The position numbers and the translations under genes were made by a program. This document shows positions 11,214-23,351 of a DNA stretch of 64,000 bases, one piece after another; the stretch's first letter is position 1; the number at the start of each line of letters is the position of its first letter. The stretch lies in the NCBI RefSeq assembly GCF_030272615.1, contig NC_081414.1, positions 821,745,896-821,809,895 of the forward strand, written 5' to 3'. The notes beneath the pieces are model-generated. The model had not been told where the DNA came from. It did no database searches and worked only from the letters and a program-made list of their open reading frames with translations. This stretch comes from Cryptomeria japonica. Lineage: Eukaryota; Streptophyta; Pinopsida; Cupressales; Cupressaceae.

Positions 11214-13333
11214 CTATAACCGATTAGTTACAATCTGAAAAAGGTTTGGTAATACAAAATCCAAGCTCTTAGTGAACCTGTCACTATCCTTCAATCCTGC
11301 CTTTGTTCTTTGAATGGTACCAGTGAGGGGATGCATTTTCTCTTCCGGTGTCTTTATTCCTTGAACAAGTGCCTTTGATACATCTTTCATTAAAGAACTG
11401 AGGTAATCCAATTTGGGACCGAGTCTACATTTTAGATCTTTTGCCTTGTATTTTATTCTTTCCTTTTCTTTCTCTACTTTTTCAAGTTTCTCCTCAAAAC
11501 TTGCTATCTCCTGCTTTATAACTAATATTGGTTTGGAGGAACCAATGATGTTGTTAGCTGTATCATTTATTTCTTTTTGCACTTTACTGATCTTCTTGTC
11601 TATATCCACTGTCAAAATATTAGTCTTGCATGTGTCTTTGTACGACTCCTTAAACTCCATTATTGTTTTGCTTAGTGCCGATAGGAGGGTGTCAATGTGT
11701 CCCATGCACTTCTTTATTGTCTCATCAAATAATTTCTCCTTTTTCATATTCATTTTCTCTCTAAATGTCTCCTCATTTATTTGTTCCACTGTCAATATGT
11801 TACTGGCGATATACTTAGACAATGTGTCTAATTGACTTAAAGAATCTTTATTGTCCACATTGCACTTAGGTGCAATCAATTTTAGAATAGGAATGGTATC
11901 ATGAATAGCTTTATATGCTAGTGCATTACACTCTATGATTTTCTTAATTGAATCCAAAAATACTTCTGTCACATTAGTTGGTCTAAATTCTATCATGGAA
12001 GAACCAGATGATTGTCCAACTACCTTAACAATCTACATTTTGCTGGTATGAGTAACCTCTTTGCTTGTATTGACCTCTGGCAAGTCAGTTTGTGTTTGCA
12101 TTTCTATCAGCAAAGGCTTAGGCTTCTTAGCTATTCCCAGTGGCACTATCTTTGCATAAACCTATGACTCAACCTTTTTCTCTTCTTGTTTCTCAACTTG
12201 TACCTCAGTGGGTTTCACTATGCTCTCTACTGCCAGTTTGTCTAATGATATCTCAGTGGTATTCATTGTCAGTTTCTCAGTATGCACTTCTATACTATCC
12301 ACTGCCAGTATCTCAACTGGTTTCTCTATGTTATAAGCTGATTGCTCTAACTCTATAGGTTTTTCAATGTTTGTATTAATGGTATTGTCAGTATTCATTC
12401 CAGTAACCAAGGGATCAACTGATTGTTCAGTTTTCTCAGGTTGTGTCTCAACCCCAATCTCAATGTTATCAACTGTTACCTCAATATTTTCAGCCAGTGG
12501 CTCAGTAGCCACATCTTTCTTCTCACCAATGGTTTCCTTATCAACCACAATATTGACCTCTTGTGTATCAATATTTATTATATATAGGATTTCTGATTTA
12601 GGATTTGTATCCTCATGTGTAGTCTCCATATCCTCAGTTGCCGGTGTGTTAACAATTTCAACTAGTGAAGTAATAGAAGAAGGTGGTGGCAAATTGTTTG
12701 TTACTTTTATATTGGGTAGTCCACCTACCTTGCCTTTACCTTTTTCCTTATCCTTTTGATAGACCTTGAATGTTTTGGGTCTATTGAGTTCTTCTTGCTT
12801 CTCTTTCTCCACCAAGAAGATATCCAATTTATTTGTAGTCTCTTCAGTGATTTCATTAACTCTGCTTGCCATTAAAGATACATGCCGGTGACCACTGGAA
12901 AATACTATCCTATTAGCTTCACTTATTAACTCATCAATTTCTTCTTCTAATTTAATAGGGTGTACAACAAGTATATTTTCAGCTTTTATTTTCTTATCCA
13001 ATTCCATAATAGCTAGTCTCTTGGCATCAAGTCGTCTATACAACTCACTAAGCAAATCATCTACAACCTCTATCAAAAATTTCTTATAGATATCTAGATG
13101 TAGAATGATACTATTTTCTATGCTTTCCTTTTCCAAATTTGTAAAAGTATCATACATTTTACTAACATTAGACAAGTTTCCATCATCCAGTATTTCATTT
13201 AGAAGATTGTCTAAAGGAGAGATAACCTATTTTTCCTTCTTCTTCGTTGGTGTCATTTTCTTTGTTGGCAGCCTTACTTCCTGTTGTTTCATTCTTGTTT
13301 TATTTGGTGCAAGAGAGCGTTCCAGTGAAGGTT
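11214..13333 (-). pseudogene. Element B ORF2, C-terminal part
   Basis: On the minus strand one frame runs from about 13250 to the stop at 11214. It is broken by TAG codons near 13230, 12162 and 12028, each explained by CAG to TAG. It is rich in Lys, Glu, Ile and Thr. The middle (12720-12200) is acidic and repetitive (EKPIE/EKTE-like), and the end (11996-11214) is heptad-like (FEEKLEKVEKEKERIKYK). This matches the acidic-then-coiled-coil order at the end of element A ORF2. Function unknown. The upstream continuation lies beyond the nested chromovirus, at 25327-26694. Confidence 0.6.
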
Positions 13334-13338
13334 TTCTT
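13334..13338. other. Target-site duplication of chromovirus copy 1 (left)
   Basis: TTCTT here is repeated exactly at 25322-25326, flanking the TG...CA ends. This is the 5-bp duplication expected from integrase. Confidence 0.9.
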
Positions 13339-13934
13339 TGTCACAACCCTCCTTTATCACCTTTTTGATTTAAATACAAAACTCTATTATGTTCCTTGGA
13401 TAAATTATTGAATGAATATTGTAAGGGAATAAAAATAATAAACCACACACACATGGAAAGTACATATATATTTTTAATTTGTTATTTAATTTCCCTCACC
13501 CAAATTAAGGCACATGTTGTAGGAGGAATAAGAAGCTTCTAGAGGCTTCTCCACCTCCTTGCATGTAACTCCTCCCACTAAGCCTAATCAATTTGCATGG
13601 AGGTCAAATTGGGAGAGAATCTCTTTTTTTTTCAATTAATAATTAGGTAGTGGGAAATTGAAAATTCTTTTATAAAAGAGGTACAAGTTTCAAAATAAGT
13701 GTTGGCTATTTCCATAAGAAATTCTGCAAGTTAAATTCTCCTTTGTAGTCCATTTTCATTGGCAACTAAGATTTTGTTGGGAGGATTTCTCTTCAATTTG
13801 GAGGATCAAGGAAGACTCTACACCATCTTCAAGCATCCAGGTTCCTTCAACTTAGTTTATGCATCTTATTTTTGTGGTAGATTAGATTTGATTAAATTAT
13901 TTATGAGAATGAAATTCATTTGTGTTCTGTTAAA

Positions 13935-14360
13935 GAATTAGTTTTAGATTTTGTAGAAAATGAGAGTCATTGTTTAAATGAGATTTATTGTTTAAATTCT
14001 TGATATGAAATTAGTTTTAGATTTTGTAGAGAATGAGATTCATTGTTTAAATAAGATTCATTGTTTAAATTCTTGATATGAAATTTGTTTCAGATTTTGT
14101 AGAGAATGAGATTCATTGTTTAAATTTTTGATAAGAAATTAGTTCAGATTTTGTAGAGAATGAGATTCATTGTTTAAATCCTTGATATGAAAATGGTTTT
14201 CAGATTTTGTAGAAAATGAGATTCATTGTTTAAATTTTTGATAAGAAATTTGTTTCAGATTTTGTAGAATGAGATTCATTGTTTAAATTCTTAGTTTCAG
14301 ATTTTGTAGAGAATGAGATTCATTGTTTTAATTCTGATAAGAAATTAGTTTCAGATTGAA
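13935..14360 (+). repeat. Tandem array 1 inside chromovirus LTR (~50-bp unit)
   Basis: About eight degenerate copies of a unit containing GAGATTCATTGTTTAAAT and TTTCAGATTTTGTAGAGAA. The same array occurs at about 22380-22800 and, inverted, at about 51470-51900 and 59935-60345. Confidence 0.85.
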
Positions 14361-14404
14361 AGAAGTAGAGTAAATGGAAATTAGATTCATTGTCTTCAGT
14401 TTAT

Positions 14405-14705
14405 TTTGATAAAAATTGGATCTCCCTGTGTGTACAAACAATTTTCTCTTTTCTCTGTGAACAGATCTCCCTGTGTGTATAAATAAATCATCTCCCTTCT
14501 CTGTGAATAGATCTCCCTGTGTGTACAAACAAATTTACTTCTTTATCTGTGAATGAATTTCCCTGTGTAGGAAACAAAAGAAATGAAAGAAGAAGATATA
14601 AACTATTCCTTTCTTTGTGAAAGAACTTCCCTGTGTGAAAAACAAAGAAATAAACTATTCCTTTCTCTGTGAATGAATTTCCCTGTGTGGAAAACAAAGG
14701 AAATG
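14405..14705 (+). repeat. Tandem array 2 inside chromovirus LTR
   Basis: About seven copies of a unit built on CTCTGTGAA followed by ATTTCCCTGTGTG or ATCTCCCTGTGTG, spaced about 45-65 bases. Also at about 22850-23150 and, inverted, at about 51130-51445 and 59590-59900. Its location suggests U3, so it could be an enhancer-like array; that is inference. Confidence 0.8.
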
Positions 14706-14865
14706 GAAAAATCCCTCTGGTTACTGCTTCATTTTGTCCCAGAAATTAATCTACAAACATTGTTAATTACCTATTATTACCCTGCTCTAAGTAATCTTCA
14801 ATAATTTTAAGAGAAAAAAAAATTATAATACTCCTGTATAAGAAAAATTATAATGATAATATTAT

Positions 14866-14869
<4 letters not shown>

Positions 14870-14961
<92 letters not shown>
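14870..14961. repeat. (TA)n microsatellite in 5' LTR
   Basis: About 90 bases of pure TA. The same site in the 3' LTR (about 23311-23358) is shorter and interrupted, showing length change after insertion. Confidence 0.95.
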
Positions 14962-14964
<3 letters not shown>

Positions 14965-15044
14965 GAATAACCAAAAAGCGAGAAATCTTATCGAACATTA
15001 GAAAAACCTCCCAAAAACTCCCGTAATGCATGGCGTTTTCATTG

Positions 15045-15180
15045 CACGTCGGCAAATGTGCATGGACGGTTACGTTGAACCGTCGTAGAGTACGGAGGGG
15101 CCCACAGGTCCCCTCACCTCTGCGGACCTACGCATGCAGGGCCGCACGGGTGATGGGACCCGTGGTCCCCACCCCACAAC
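15045..15180 (+). other. GC-rich segment with inverted repeats just upstream of TATA
   Basis: Contains GACGGTT-acgttg-AACCGTC (about 15063-15083) and CACGGGT-gatggg-ACCCGTG (about 15146-15165), both perfect 7-bp arms. Copy 2 keeps an inverted repeat at the first site with different inner bases (ACGGTTT-attg-AAACCGT). The role is unknown; it could bind a factor or form a hairpin. Confidence 0.6.
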
Positions 15181-15196
15181 CCTACATACCATCAAA

Positions 15197-15205
15197 TATA
15201 TAAAC
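15197..15205 (+). promoter_or_regulatory. Candidate TATA box of chromovirus LTR
   Basis: TATATAAAC, repeated in the 3' LTR at 23593-23600. An AATAAA at 15868-15873, conserved in all four LTRs, could be the poly(A) signal. That would place R between them and U5 after about 15.9 kb. In copy 2 the TATA position reads ATCATAAAC and looks weakened. Confidence 0.5.
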
Positions 15206-16687
15206 AAAGCCTTTGCCATTTAGTTTAAAATTTGTTTTTTTTACTATTTCAAAATTTGAAGTTTTAATTTGTTTTTAAAAAAAAAAATAATAATCTAAGT
15301 TAATTACTATTTAGTTAAATTTTTAAGTTTGATAATAATGACATTTAGGAAATGATGATTTTTTTTTCCTTAGTGTAAATTTAAGGATATTGACTTTCAA
15401 TAAAAAAAATGGGATTAATGTGTAGCAAGATCGTAATTAAACTATCCTTAATAAACTTTAAAATTGTAGACTATATTCTTCTAAAATTAAGAATCGTTGG
15501 GACACTTGATTGGTCCTTAGAGATTAACTTACCTTATTACAAATACTTAGATTTAATCGTTATTTTGGACTCGTTAAGTCTTCTTACATCATAGATTAAT
15601 TGCTTTCGTTAATGGTTCATAGCATGCGAATTATTTATAGGATAATTATATCTTTCATGCAATTACTATTATGCAAGTTCATTTGTTATGCAAATTACAC
15701 TTCAAGTAGTTACTTCAATTTATTACGCTTTCATTTTGTTATTCGTAGATTAGAAAACTAAACAAAGGAAGTTGGAAACCCAAAACTAGCAGCGTTCGGT
15801 ATATATGGTGCCTCTGGGTCACGCTTACGGGTAATGCCGTCGTGTTGAACTACTGCACTTAACGCCTAATAAAGCTGCATTAACGATGTCTGTGGCATTG
15901 CCCCTATAAATCGTCGGGGAGTAATAAGGGACATTTTGAAGTTAAAAATCCAAGGGGCGGGTAATCCCTTTTGGATCGATAATTTAATAAGATAACTCTT
16001 AAATGAATTTCACATCCGTTGAGATAAACCATAGTAAACCCCTCTTAGGGATGGTCAAGTTAAAAGCTCTTATGAAATTTACTTTCTTTATTTATTTAAT
16101 TCATCTCGAAGGGATATTGATGATTTGCAATTGGGTGACGCTCATGATAAGTATTAGGATCTAGTTATTTTGTTTAGGCCACAAGCAATAGGCCATCTTG
16201 AGCCTTCGCTTAAGTGCTACCATCGTGGGTAGCAACCGCAGAGAAACTGTCTGGGACACTGACCCTAGAAAGGGTTGCGTACCCACAAATCAGTTTACAT
16301 CAAACCATAGATTAGAAAATAGAACTACATACTTTACGCCTTGATCCCATGCCAAAGCGGGTATGTAGGCAGTCTTGGGACGGAGTTGTCCCTCGTACTC
16401 AGGCGTTCATGGGTGGGGTCTAGGCTTGGTTGAGTAAGAATCCTAATTGAAAGATAAGATAATCAAACTTAATTCAATGCATACTCGGAAGGAATCCCGT
16501 ATGGATTCGCTTGACTTCCTGAGGCTTTAAGCCAAATTCCGAGGTGGAATTCAAGCTTGTATTATTTTTTTTATTACTCCTAAGGACGGAGACCTCGGTG
16601 CATTCTTGTTAGAAGAATGTAGTACTTAGTGAATGGCTCAGGACCCAAAGGGTCCCGATGAGTCTAAGTCTCTGGCCAGAGCATCTC

Positions 16688-16850
16688 CTATCCCATTTGG
16701 ATAGATGCCTACCCCGTATGGGTAGATGCCTATCCCGTATTGGATAGATGGAAATTTACGTCCCGTATGGACAATTGCCTAACCCGTATGGTTAGAAGCT
16801 CATCCCGAATGAATGAATGCCTAATCCTAATTGGATGGATGCCCAGAGTA
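16688..16850 (+). other. Array of seven mini-hairpins with covarying arms (LTR copy 1a)
   Basis: Units share a CC-CGTAT-GG core. Arms differ but stay complementary: CTATCC/GGATAG (16688), CTACCC/GGGTAG (16709), CTATCC/GGATAG (16730), GTCC/GGAC (16760), CTAACC/GGTTAG (16779), CATCC with a decayed right arm (16801), and ATCC/GGAT (about 16824). ATGC linkers separate some units, giving a 21-base step at the start. All four LTRs of the family keep the array. By position it would lie in U5, so in the 5' leader of the RNA. Confidence 0.75.
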
Positions 16851-16927
16851 TGCAATTGAATAAAACATAATGAAAAAAAAAATATACTCAATTTTTGTTG
16901 GATCAAATTTTGGTGGGTTATTACATG

Positions 16928-16939
16928 TGGTATCAGAGC
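16928..16939 (+). other. Primer-binding site of chromovirus copy 1
   Basis: TGGTATCAGAGC, two bases after the LTR, matches the 3' end of plant initiator methionine tRNA. Confidence 0.9.
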
Positions 16940-17074
16940 AAAGGTTCAAATCTAGGCCTTGTGGTCACTTCAATTTATTCAAATAAGGGAATGTTTTACA
17001 ATAATAGAAATTAAATTTTATTCTACAAGGAAAAAAAACTAACTACATAATTTAACTTTCAGGTAAAACCTAGA

Positions 17075-20000
17075 ATGGCAAGAGGAAGAGGAAGAGGAAG
17101 AGGAAGAGGAAGAGGAAGGGGTAATGGAAGATGTACCAGGAGTCAAAGGGAGGTAAACCATGAGGAAAACCATGAGGAAAACCATGAAGGGAACCATGAG
17201 GAAGATCATGAAGAGGTTCGACACAACCTAGGGAATAACGGAGATGGGGTCCAAGCTATAATCGACCTTCTAACCGAACAAAGAGATAAAATCAACTTCC
17301 TGGAACAATCACTGCAGGACCTTAGGGAAAGGCAGAATGACTATGAGAATAGAAGTGGTACCGAGAATGGAAACCCTGGTAGTAATCAAGGAAATGTGAT
17401 GGGTAATGGGAAGGAAAATAACATATTGGAACTCTCCAAGGATTTGAAGAAAATCACCCCTCCTAAGTTCGATGGGAGGCAGATTGGTGAAGGGGCTGAG
17501 AATTGGCTAAATGAAATGGAAAAATATTTTGAGCTAAGAGATTTTAGCGAAACAACCAAGGCTTTATGGGGCTCCTATCAACTCCCAGGGGAGGCGGCTA
17601 GTTGGTGGACCAACACCAAGGAACAAAATGGGTATAACAGGGATACGATCACATGGGATCAATTTGTTCACCATTTTCGAGATAGGTGGCTCCCTCAATT
17701 GTTCTTTGATGAGAAAGTGACAGAATTCCATAATCTACGTCAAGGGTCCCTATCCGTTCAACAATATTGGGATAAGTTTGCCAAGTTTCTTAAATATGTG
17801 CCTATGTACCAAAGGGATGAAGAAGGCTAAGCAAGGAAATTCATTTTGGGGCTAAATACCAACATAGGGGCAGAGGTTGATATGCATGGACCCAGAAATA
17901 TGAATGAAGTACTTGAAAAGTCCCTAAGGCAAGAGAGGAAGATTCAAACACTAGCAGGACGAAACTATAATGGGAACCACTCATTTAAAAGGAAGCAAGA
18001 ATTCAATGGAAACACTAACTTCAACAAGGGTCAAAGGAATAACTCTTCCGAAAGAAGACCACCGCCTAACCAATATCAGAGGAATGGAAATGATAATAAC
18101 AGGGGCAATAATAATAGGGGCAATAATAACAGAGGCAATGATAACAGGGGCAACTATAACAGGAATGACCAGCAGAACAGGATAACTTATCCACCCAGGG
18201 GAAATGAAACAAGGAATGATCCCCCTAGAAATCAAGGTAGGAGAGGTCCTCCAGGCGGATGCTTTATGTGTGGGGAAAATCATTTTGCTAGAGATTGCCC
18301 CAGGATGCAAGGACAAATTAGAGCCAATCAACCCCAACAAGGGCCCCAACAGAGGATTCATGCAGCAGTTAGGAACCAAAGAAGAAGATACCAGAATGTT
18401 CCCGTGGAAACTACAGGTACACTATTTGAACAACCAATATCAATTCTAATTGACACTGGATCATCTGAATGTTTCATCTCACCTGAATTAGTGAACAAAT
18501 ATGCATTAAAAGTTAATCAAATGGAGTCATCGTGGACGGTTCAATATGGGGATAAGGCAACTAGGGAAGTAACTAAGTGTTTACCGAGGGCAAGGGTACA
18601 ATTCCCTGAGTTCGAAACAAGGGTAGATCTCTATGTGGCACCCTTAGGATTATATGATGTAATTATGGGAATGAGTTGGTTAGTAGACCATCAAGCTAAT
18701 GTAGATTGTTATAGCAAAATTGTTGAATGTTTGGATGATGGGGGGAAAAGGGTCAAAATCCAAGGAAAGTTTAAACCCATTAATATAGAAACTATCTCAG
18801 CAATGCAATTAAAGAAGGAAAGGAGAAGAGGAGGACAAATCTTTATGGTTGAAATTGATGAAGGAAAGGAGGAAAATTCACCAACATTTGAAAATACCCC
18901 TTTCTTAAAGGAGTTTAAGGATGTTTTTCCAGAAGAACTACCCGGTTTACCCCCTAAGAGAAAGTTTGACTTTTCTATCGAAGTACTCCCAGGAGCTGAA
19001 CCAGTATCAAAGGCACCTTACCGGATGAACACAACCAAATTACAAGAGCTCAAAATGCAATTAGAGGAACTCTTAGCTAAGGGATTAATAAGGCCAAGTG
19101 TATCACCATGGGGAGCACCAGTTTTATTTGTTAAGAAGAAGGATGGAACCTTAAGGCTATGCATCGACTATAGGATGTTGAACAAAGTCACCATAAAGAA
19201 TAGGTATCCCTTACCTCGCATAGAGGACCTCTTTGACCAAATGAAAGGAGCGGCAGTTTTCTCAAAGATAGATCTTCGGTCAGGGTATCATCAACTCAGA
19301 ATTAAGGAAGAAGACATTCCGAAGACAGCTTTCAGGATGAGATATGGACATTATGAATTCACAGTAGTTCCTTTTGGAGTAACTAATGCCCCAGCTGCAT
19401 TCATGAACCTGATGAATAGTGTATTCCATGACTACTTGGATAAGTTTGTTTTGGTATTTTTGGATGACATATTGATTTACTCTAAAAATGAAGAGGAACA
19501 TTTAGCGCACCTACAAATTGTTTTGCAAAGATTGAGAGAACATAAGTTATATGGAAAATTGTCCAAATGTGCCTTCTTTGAGGAAAAGATTCACTATCTT
19601 GGGCATATAATATCAAAGGAAGGAATAGCAGTCGACCCCGATAAAATAAAGGCGATAGTAGAATGGCCAATCCCTAAGAATGTTTCAGAGGTAAGAAGCT
19701 TTATGGGGCTAGCAGGTTACTATAGGATGTTTGTGGAAGGATTCTCTAAGATAGCAAACCCCATCACCTTGTTGCAAAGGAAGGGCAAAAGGTTTGTATG
19801 GACCGAGCAAAGTGATAAGGCATTTCAAATCTTGAAGGGAAAACTAACTTCAGCACCCATTCTAAAGGTACCAGACCCAAATGGACACTTCACAGTTGTA
19901 ACAGATGCTTCTATTGAAGGGTTAGGAGGAGTACTTGTCCAAGATGAAGGGGTAGTGGCTTACAAATCTAGGAAGCTAAAGACTCATGAAGTCAATTATG

Positions 20001-21709
20001 CACCCCACGACTTAGAGTTGGCAGCAATTATGCATGCCCTGCAAAAGTGGAGACACTTCTTACTAGGGAAGCCCTTTGAGCTCAAGTCGGACAACCAAGG
20101 ACTAAAATACATCTTTACCCAACCTCACTTAAATGTCAGACAAAGAAGGTGGTTAGAGTTTCTAAGTGAATATGATTTTGAAATTGAATATATTAAGGGA
20201 AAAGAAAATAGGGTGGCAAATGCCTTAAGTAGGAGGAGACACTTGATGACTATAGCAACCTTCAAAACCTCTTTCAAAAGGCAAGTAATGGATGAACAAA
20301 GACATGACCCATGGTATGAGCGAGTCAAATTAACTATAAGACACAACCTGACCGACCCTAAGGTCGAAGGGTACACATTCGATGAAGATGGGTTTCTCAG
20401 ATATAATAATAGAATCTATATTCCTAATTCAGGGAACTTAAGGGAAGTAGTCCTTTCGGAGGCTCACGATGCCCCTTATTCAGGCCACCCAGGAGTTAAC
20501 AAACTTTATGCAAATCTAAAGAAGCTATACTTTTGGCAAGGGTTGAAAGGCGATATTGTCAAGCACGTAGCTAAATGTTTGGAGTGTCAAAGAGTAAAGG
20601 TAGAACATAGGCACCCAGCTGGATTGTTACAATTGCATGATGTACCTCAACATAAGTGGCAAGTTATTAGCATGGATTTTGTACAAGGGTTACCCATGTC
20701 ACCTTCTAGGCATGATGCAATAATGGTGGTAATTGACAAACTCACTAAGGTGGCACACTTTATACCAAGAAATCTGACGGATGATGCACCCACCTTGGCT
20801 AGACGCTTCGTTAAGGAGATAGTTAGGTTGCATGGAATACCAGAGAAAATCATATCAGACAGAGATGCAAGATTCACTTCCAGGTTTTGGACCACTCTTC
20901 AATCAGCTCTAGGAACTCAACTAAATTTTAGCACCGCATACCACCCGAAAACCGACGGTCAGACAGAAAGGACAAATCAGATTATGGAAGACCTGCTTCG
21001 CATGTACTGCATGGATCAACAGAGAAAATGGGAAGAGTACCTACCTTTGGTAGAGTTTGCCTACAATAATACATATCAAACATCTTTGGGAATGGCACCT
21101 TTCGAAGCTTTGTATGGTAGACCATGTCAAACACCTCTGAGTTGGGATAGTCTTGAAGATAGAGTGATTATTGGGCCAGATATGTTGAAAGAAATGGAAA
21201 GAAAAACTAAGGAAATTAGGCAAAGATTGAAGGAAGCCTTAGATAGGTAGAAAAGTTATGCAGATAAAAACAGGACACCAAGGGAGTTTGAGGTAGGAGA
21301 GAAAGTCTTCCTAAGGGTTAGGCCGCACAAGAGTTCCATAAGATTTGGGAAAAAGACTAAGCTTGCACCTCATTATGTCGGACCCTTTGAAATATTGGGA
21401 AGAATTAATCCAGTTGCTTATCGGTTGGCCTTACCTCCCCAATTGAGCCGAATCCATGATGTCTTCCATGTATCTCTTCTTAAGAAGTATGTACCTGATG
21501 AGAAACACATTTTGAATTGGGATGCTTTGCAGGTCCAAGAAATGGGGGGAATAATGATAGAGCCATTCAGAATCTTGGAGAGGCGCCAGTGCCAGTTGCG
21601 CAACAGAGAGGTTGATCAGTGCAAGGTGCAATGGGACCAGTATGACGAGAAGAATGCCACGTGGGAGGATACTAAGGAGATGCAACAGCTATTTCCTTTT
21701 TTGTTTTGA
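17075..21709 (+). pseudogene. gag-pol: Chromovirus gag-pol polyprotein, two stop codons
   Basis: One frame of 1545 codons, broken only by TAA 17828 and TAG 21248; copy 2 has CAA and CAG at these places. Order: Gly-Arg-rich start coded by an AGAGGA repeat; NHEE repeats; gag domain (about residues 140-260); an Asn/Arg/Gly-rich stretch; zinc knuckle [13 protein letters not shown] (CX2CX3HX4C, one residue short); aspartic protease (LIDTGSS); RT with FLDDIL; RNase H (TDAS, then the SDNQ site); integrase with its HHCC finger (CLECQRVK) and D, D, E in MDF, SDRDARF and GQTERTN; then a chromodomain-like end with NATWE. Known: the chromodomain steers chromovirus integration to particular chromatin. All motifs look intact apart from the two nonsense codons. 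Start chosen at the ATG before the Arg-Gly repeat. Confidence 0.95.
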
Positions 21710-21768
21710 ACATGAACTATAAACTCTTTTGAATGCATTTAATAAGTGCATCGGGACGATGCATAGAT

Positions 21769-21782
21769 TAAGGGGGGGAGGA
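21769..21782 (+). other. Polypurine tract of chromovirus copy 1
   Basis: TAAGGGGGGGAGGA directly before the 3' LTR start TGTCACAACC. Confidence 0.9.
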
Positions 21783-23310
21783 TGTCACAACCCTCCTTTA
21801 TCACCTTTTTGATTTAAATACAAAACTCTATTATGTTCCTTGGATAAATTATTGAATGAATATTGTAAGGGAATAAAAATAATAAACCACACACACATGG
21901 AAAGTACATATATATTTTTAATTTGTTATTTAATTTCCCTCACCCAAATTAAGGCACATGTTGTAGGAGGAATAAGAAGCTTCTAGAGGCTTCTCCACCT
22001 CCTTGCATGTAACTCCTCCCACTAAGCCTAATCAATTTGCATGGAGGCCAAATTGGGAGAGAATCTCTTTTTTTTTCAATTAATAATTAGGTAGTGGGAA
22101 ATTGAAAATTCTTTTATAAAAGAGGTACAAGTTTCAAAATAAGTGTTGGCTATTTCCATAAGAAATTCTGCAAGTTAAATTCTCCTTTGTAGTCCATTTT
22201 CATTGGCAGCTAAGATTTTGTTGGGAGGATTTCTCTTCAATTTGGAGGATCAAGGAAGACTCTACACCATCTTCAAGCATCCAGGTTCCTTCAACTTATT
22301 TTATGCATCTTATTTTTGTGGTAGATTAGATTTGATTAAATTATTTATGAGAATGAAATTCATTTGTGTTCTGTTAAAGAATTAGTTTTAGATTTTGTAG
22401 AAAATGAGAGTCATTGTTTAAATGAGATTTATTGTTTAAATTCTTGATATGAAATTAGTTTTAGATTTTGTAGAGAATGAGATTCATTGTTTAAATAAGA
22501 TTCATTGTTTAAATTCTTGATATGAAATTTGTTTCAGATTTTGTAGAGAATGAGATTCATTGTTTAAATTTTTGATAAGAAATTAGTTCAGATTTTGTAG
22601 AGAATGAGATTCATTGTTTAAATCCTTGATATGAAAATGGTTTTCAGATTTTGTAGAAAATGAGATTCATTGTTTAAATTTTTGATAAGAAATTTGTTTC
22701 AGATTTTGTAGAATGAGATTCATTGTTTAAATTCTTAGTTTCAGATTTTGTAGAGAATGAGATTCATTGTTTTAATTCTGATAAGAAATTAGTTTCAGAT
22801 TGAAAGAAGTAGAGTAAATGGAAATTAGATTCATTGTCTTCAGTTTATTTTGATAAAAATTGGATCTCCCTGTGTGTACAAACAATTTTCTCTTTTCTCT
22901 GTGAACAGATCTCCCTGTGCGTATAAATAAATCATCTCCCTTCTCTGTGAATAGATCTCCCTGTGTGTACAAACAAATTTACTTCTTTATCTGTGAATGA
23001 ATTTCCCTGTGTAGGAAACAAAAGAAATGAAAGAAGAAGATATAAACTATTCCTTTCTTTGTGAAAGAACTTCCCTGTGTGAAAAACAAAGAAATAAACT
23101 ATTCCTTTCTCTGTGAATGAATTTCCCTGTGTGGAAAACAAAGGAAATGGAAAAATCCCTCTGGTTACTGCTTCATTTTGTCCCTGAAATTAATCTACAA
23201 ACATTGTTAATTACCTATTATTACCCTGCTCTAAGTAATCTTCAATAATTTTAAAAGAAAAAAAAATTATAATACTCCTGTATAAGAAAAATGATAATGA
23301 TAATATTATA

Positions 23311-23351
<41 letters not shown>

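Larger units (their letters stand above)
13339..16925 (+). repeat. 5' LTR of chromovirus copy 1 (3.6 kb)
   Basis: Starts TGTCACAACCC and ends GGTTATTACA. At 3587 bases it is very long for a Gypsy LTR. Inside, in order: two tandem arrays (13935-14360 and 14405-14705), a TA microsatellite, a GC-rich segment with inverted repeats, a TATA box, a likely AATAAA signal, and a row of mini-hairpins near the end. Short frames inside it are not genes. Confidence 0.95.

Noticed and set aside
11413-12759. Plus-strand Ser/Phe-rich frames
   Set aside because: They are antisense shadows of element B ORF2.
13759-13941. 60-codon frame repeated at 22203 as a small conserved gene
   Set aside because: Its conservation is explained by the two LTRs of one chromovirus; no ORF pressure is evident.
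14807-15055. Tyr-Ile repeat protein on the minus strand
   Set aside because: It is a translation of the TA microsatellite inside an LTR. The same applies to similar frames near 23251, 50634 and 59101.
16688-16850. CRISPR-like or tRNA-like array
   Set aside because: Units differ in their arms while the loop is constant, linkers are only a few bases, and the array belongs to an LTR.
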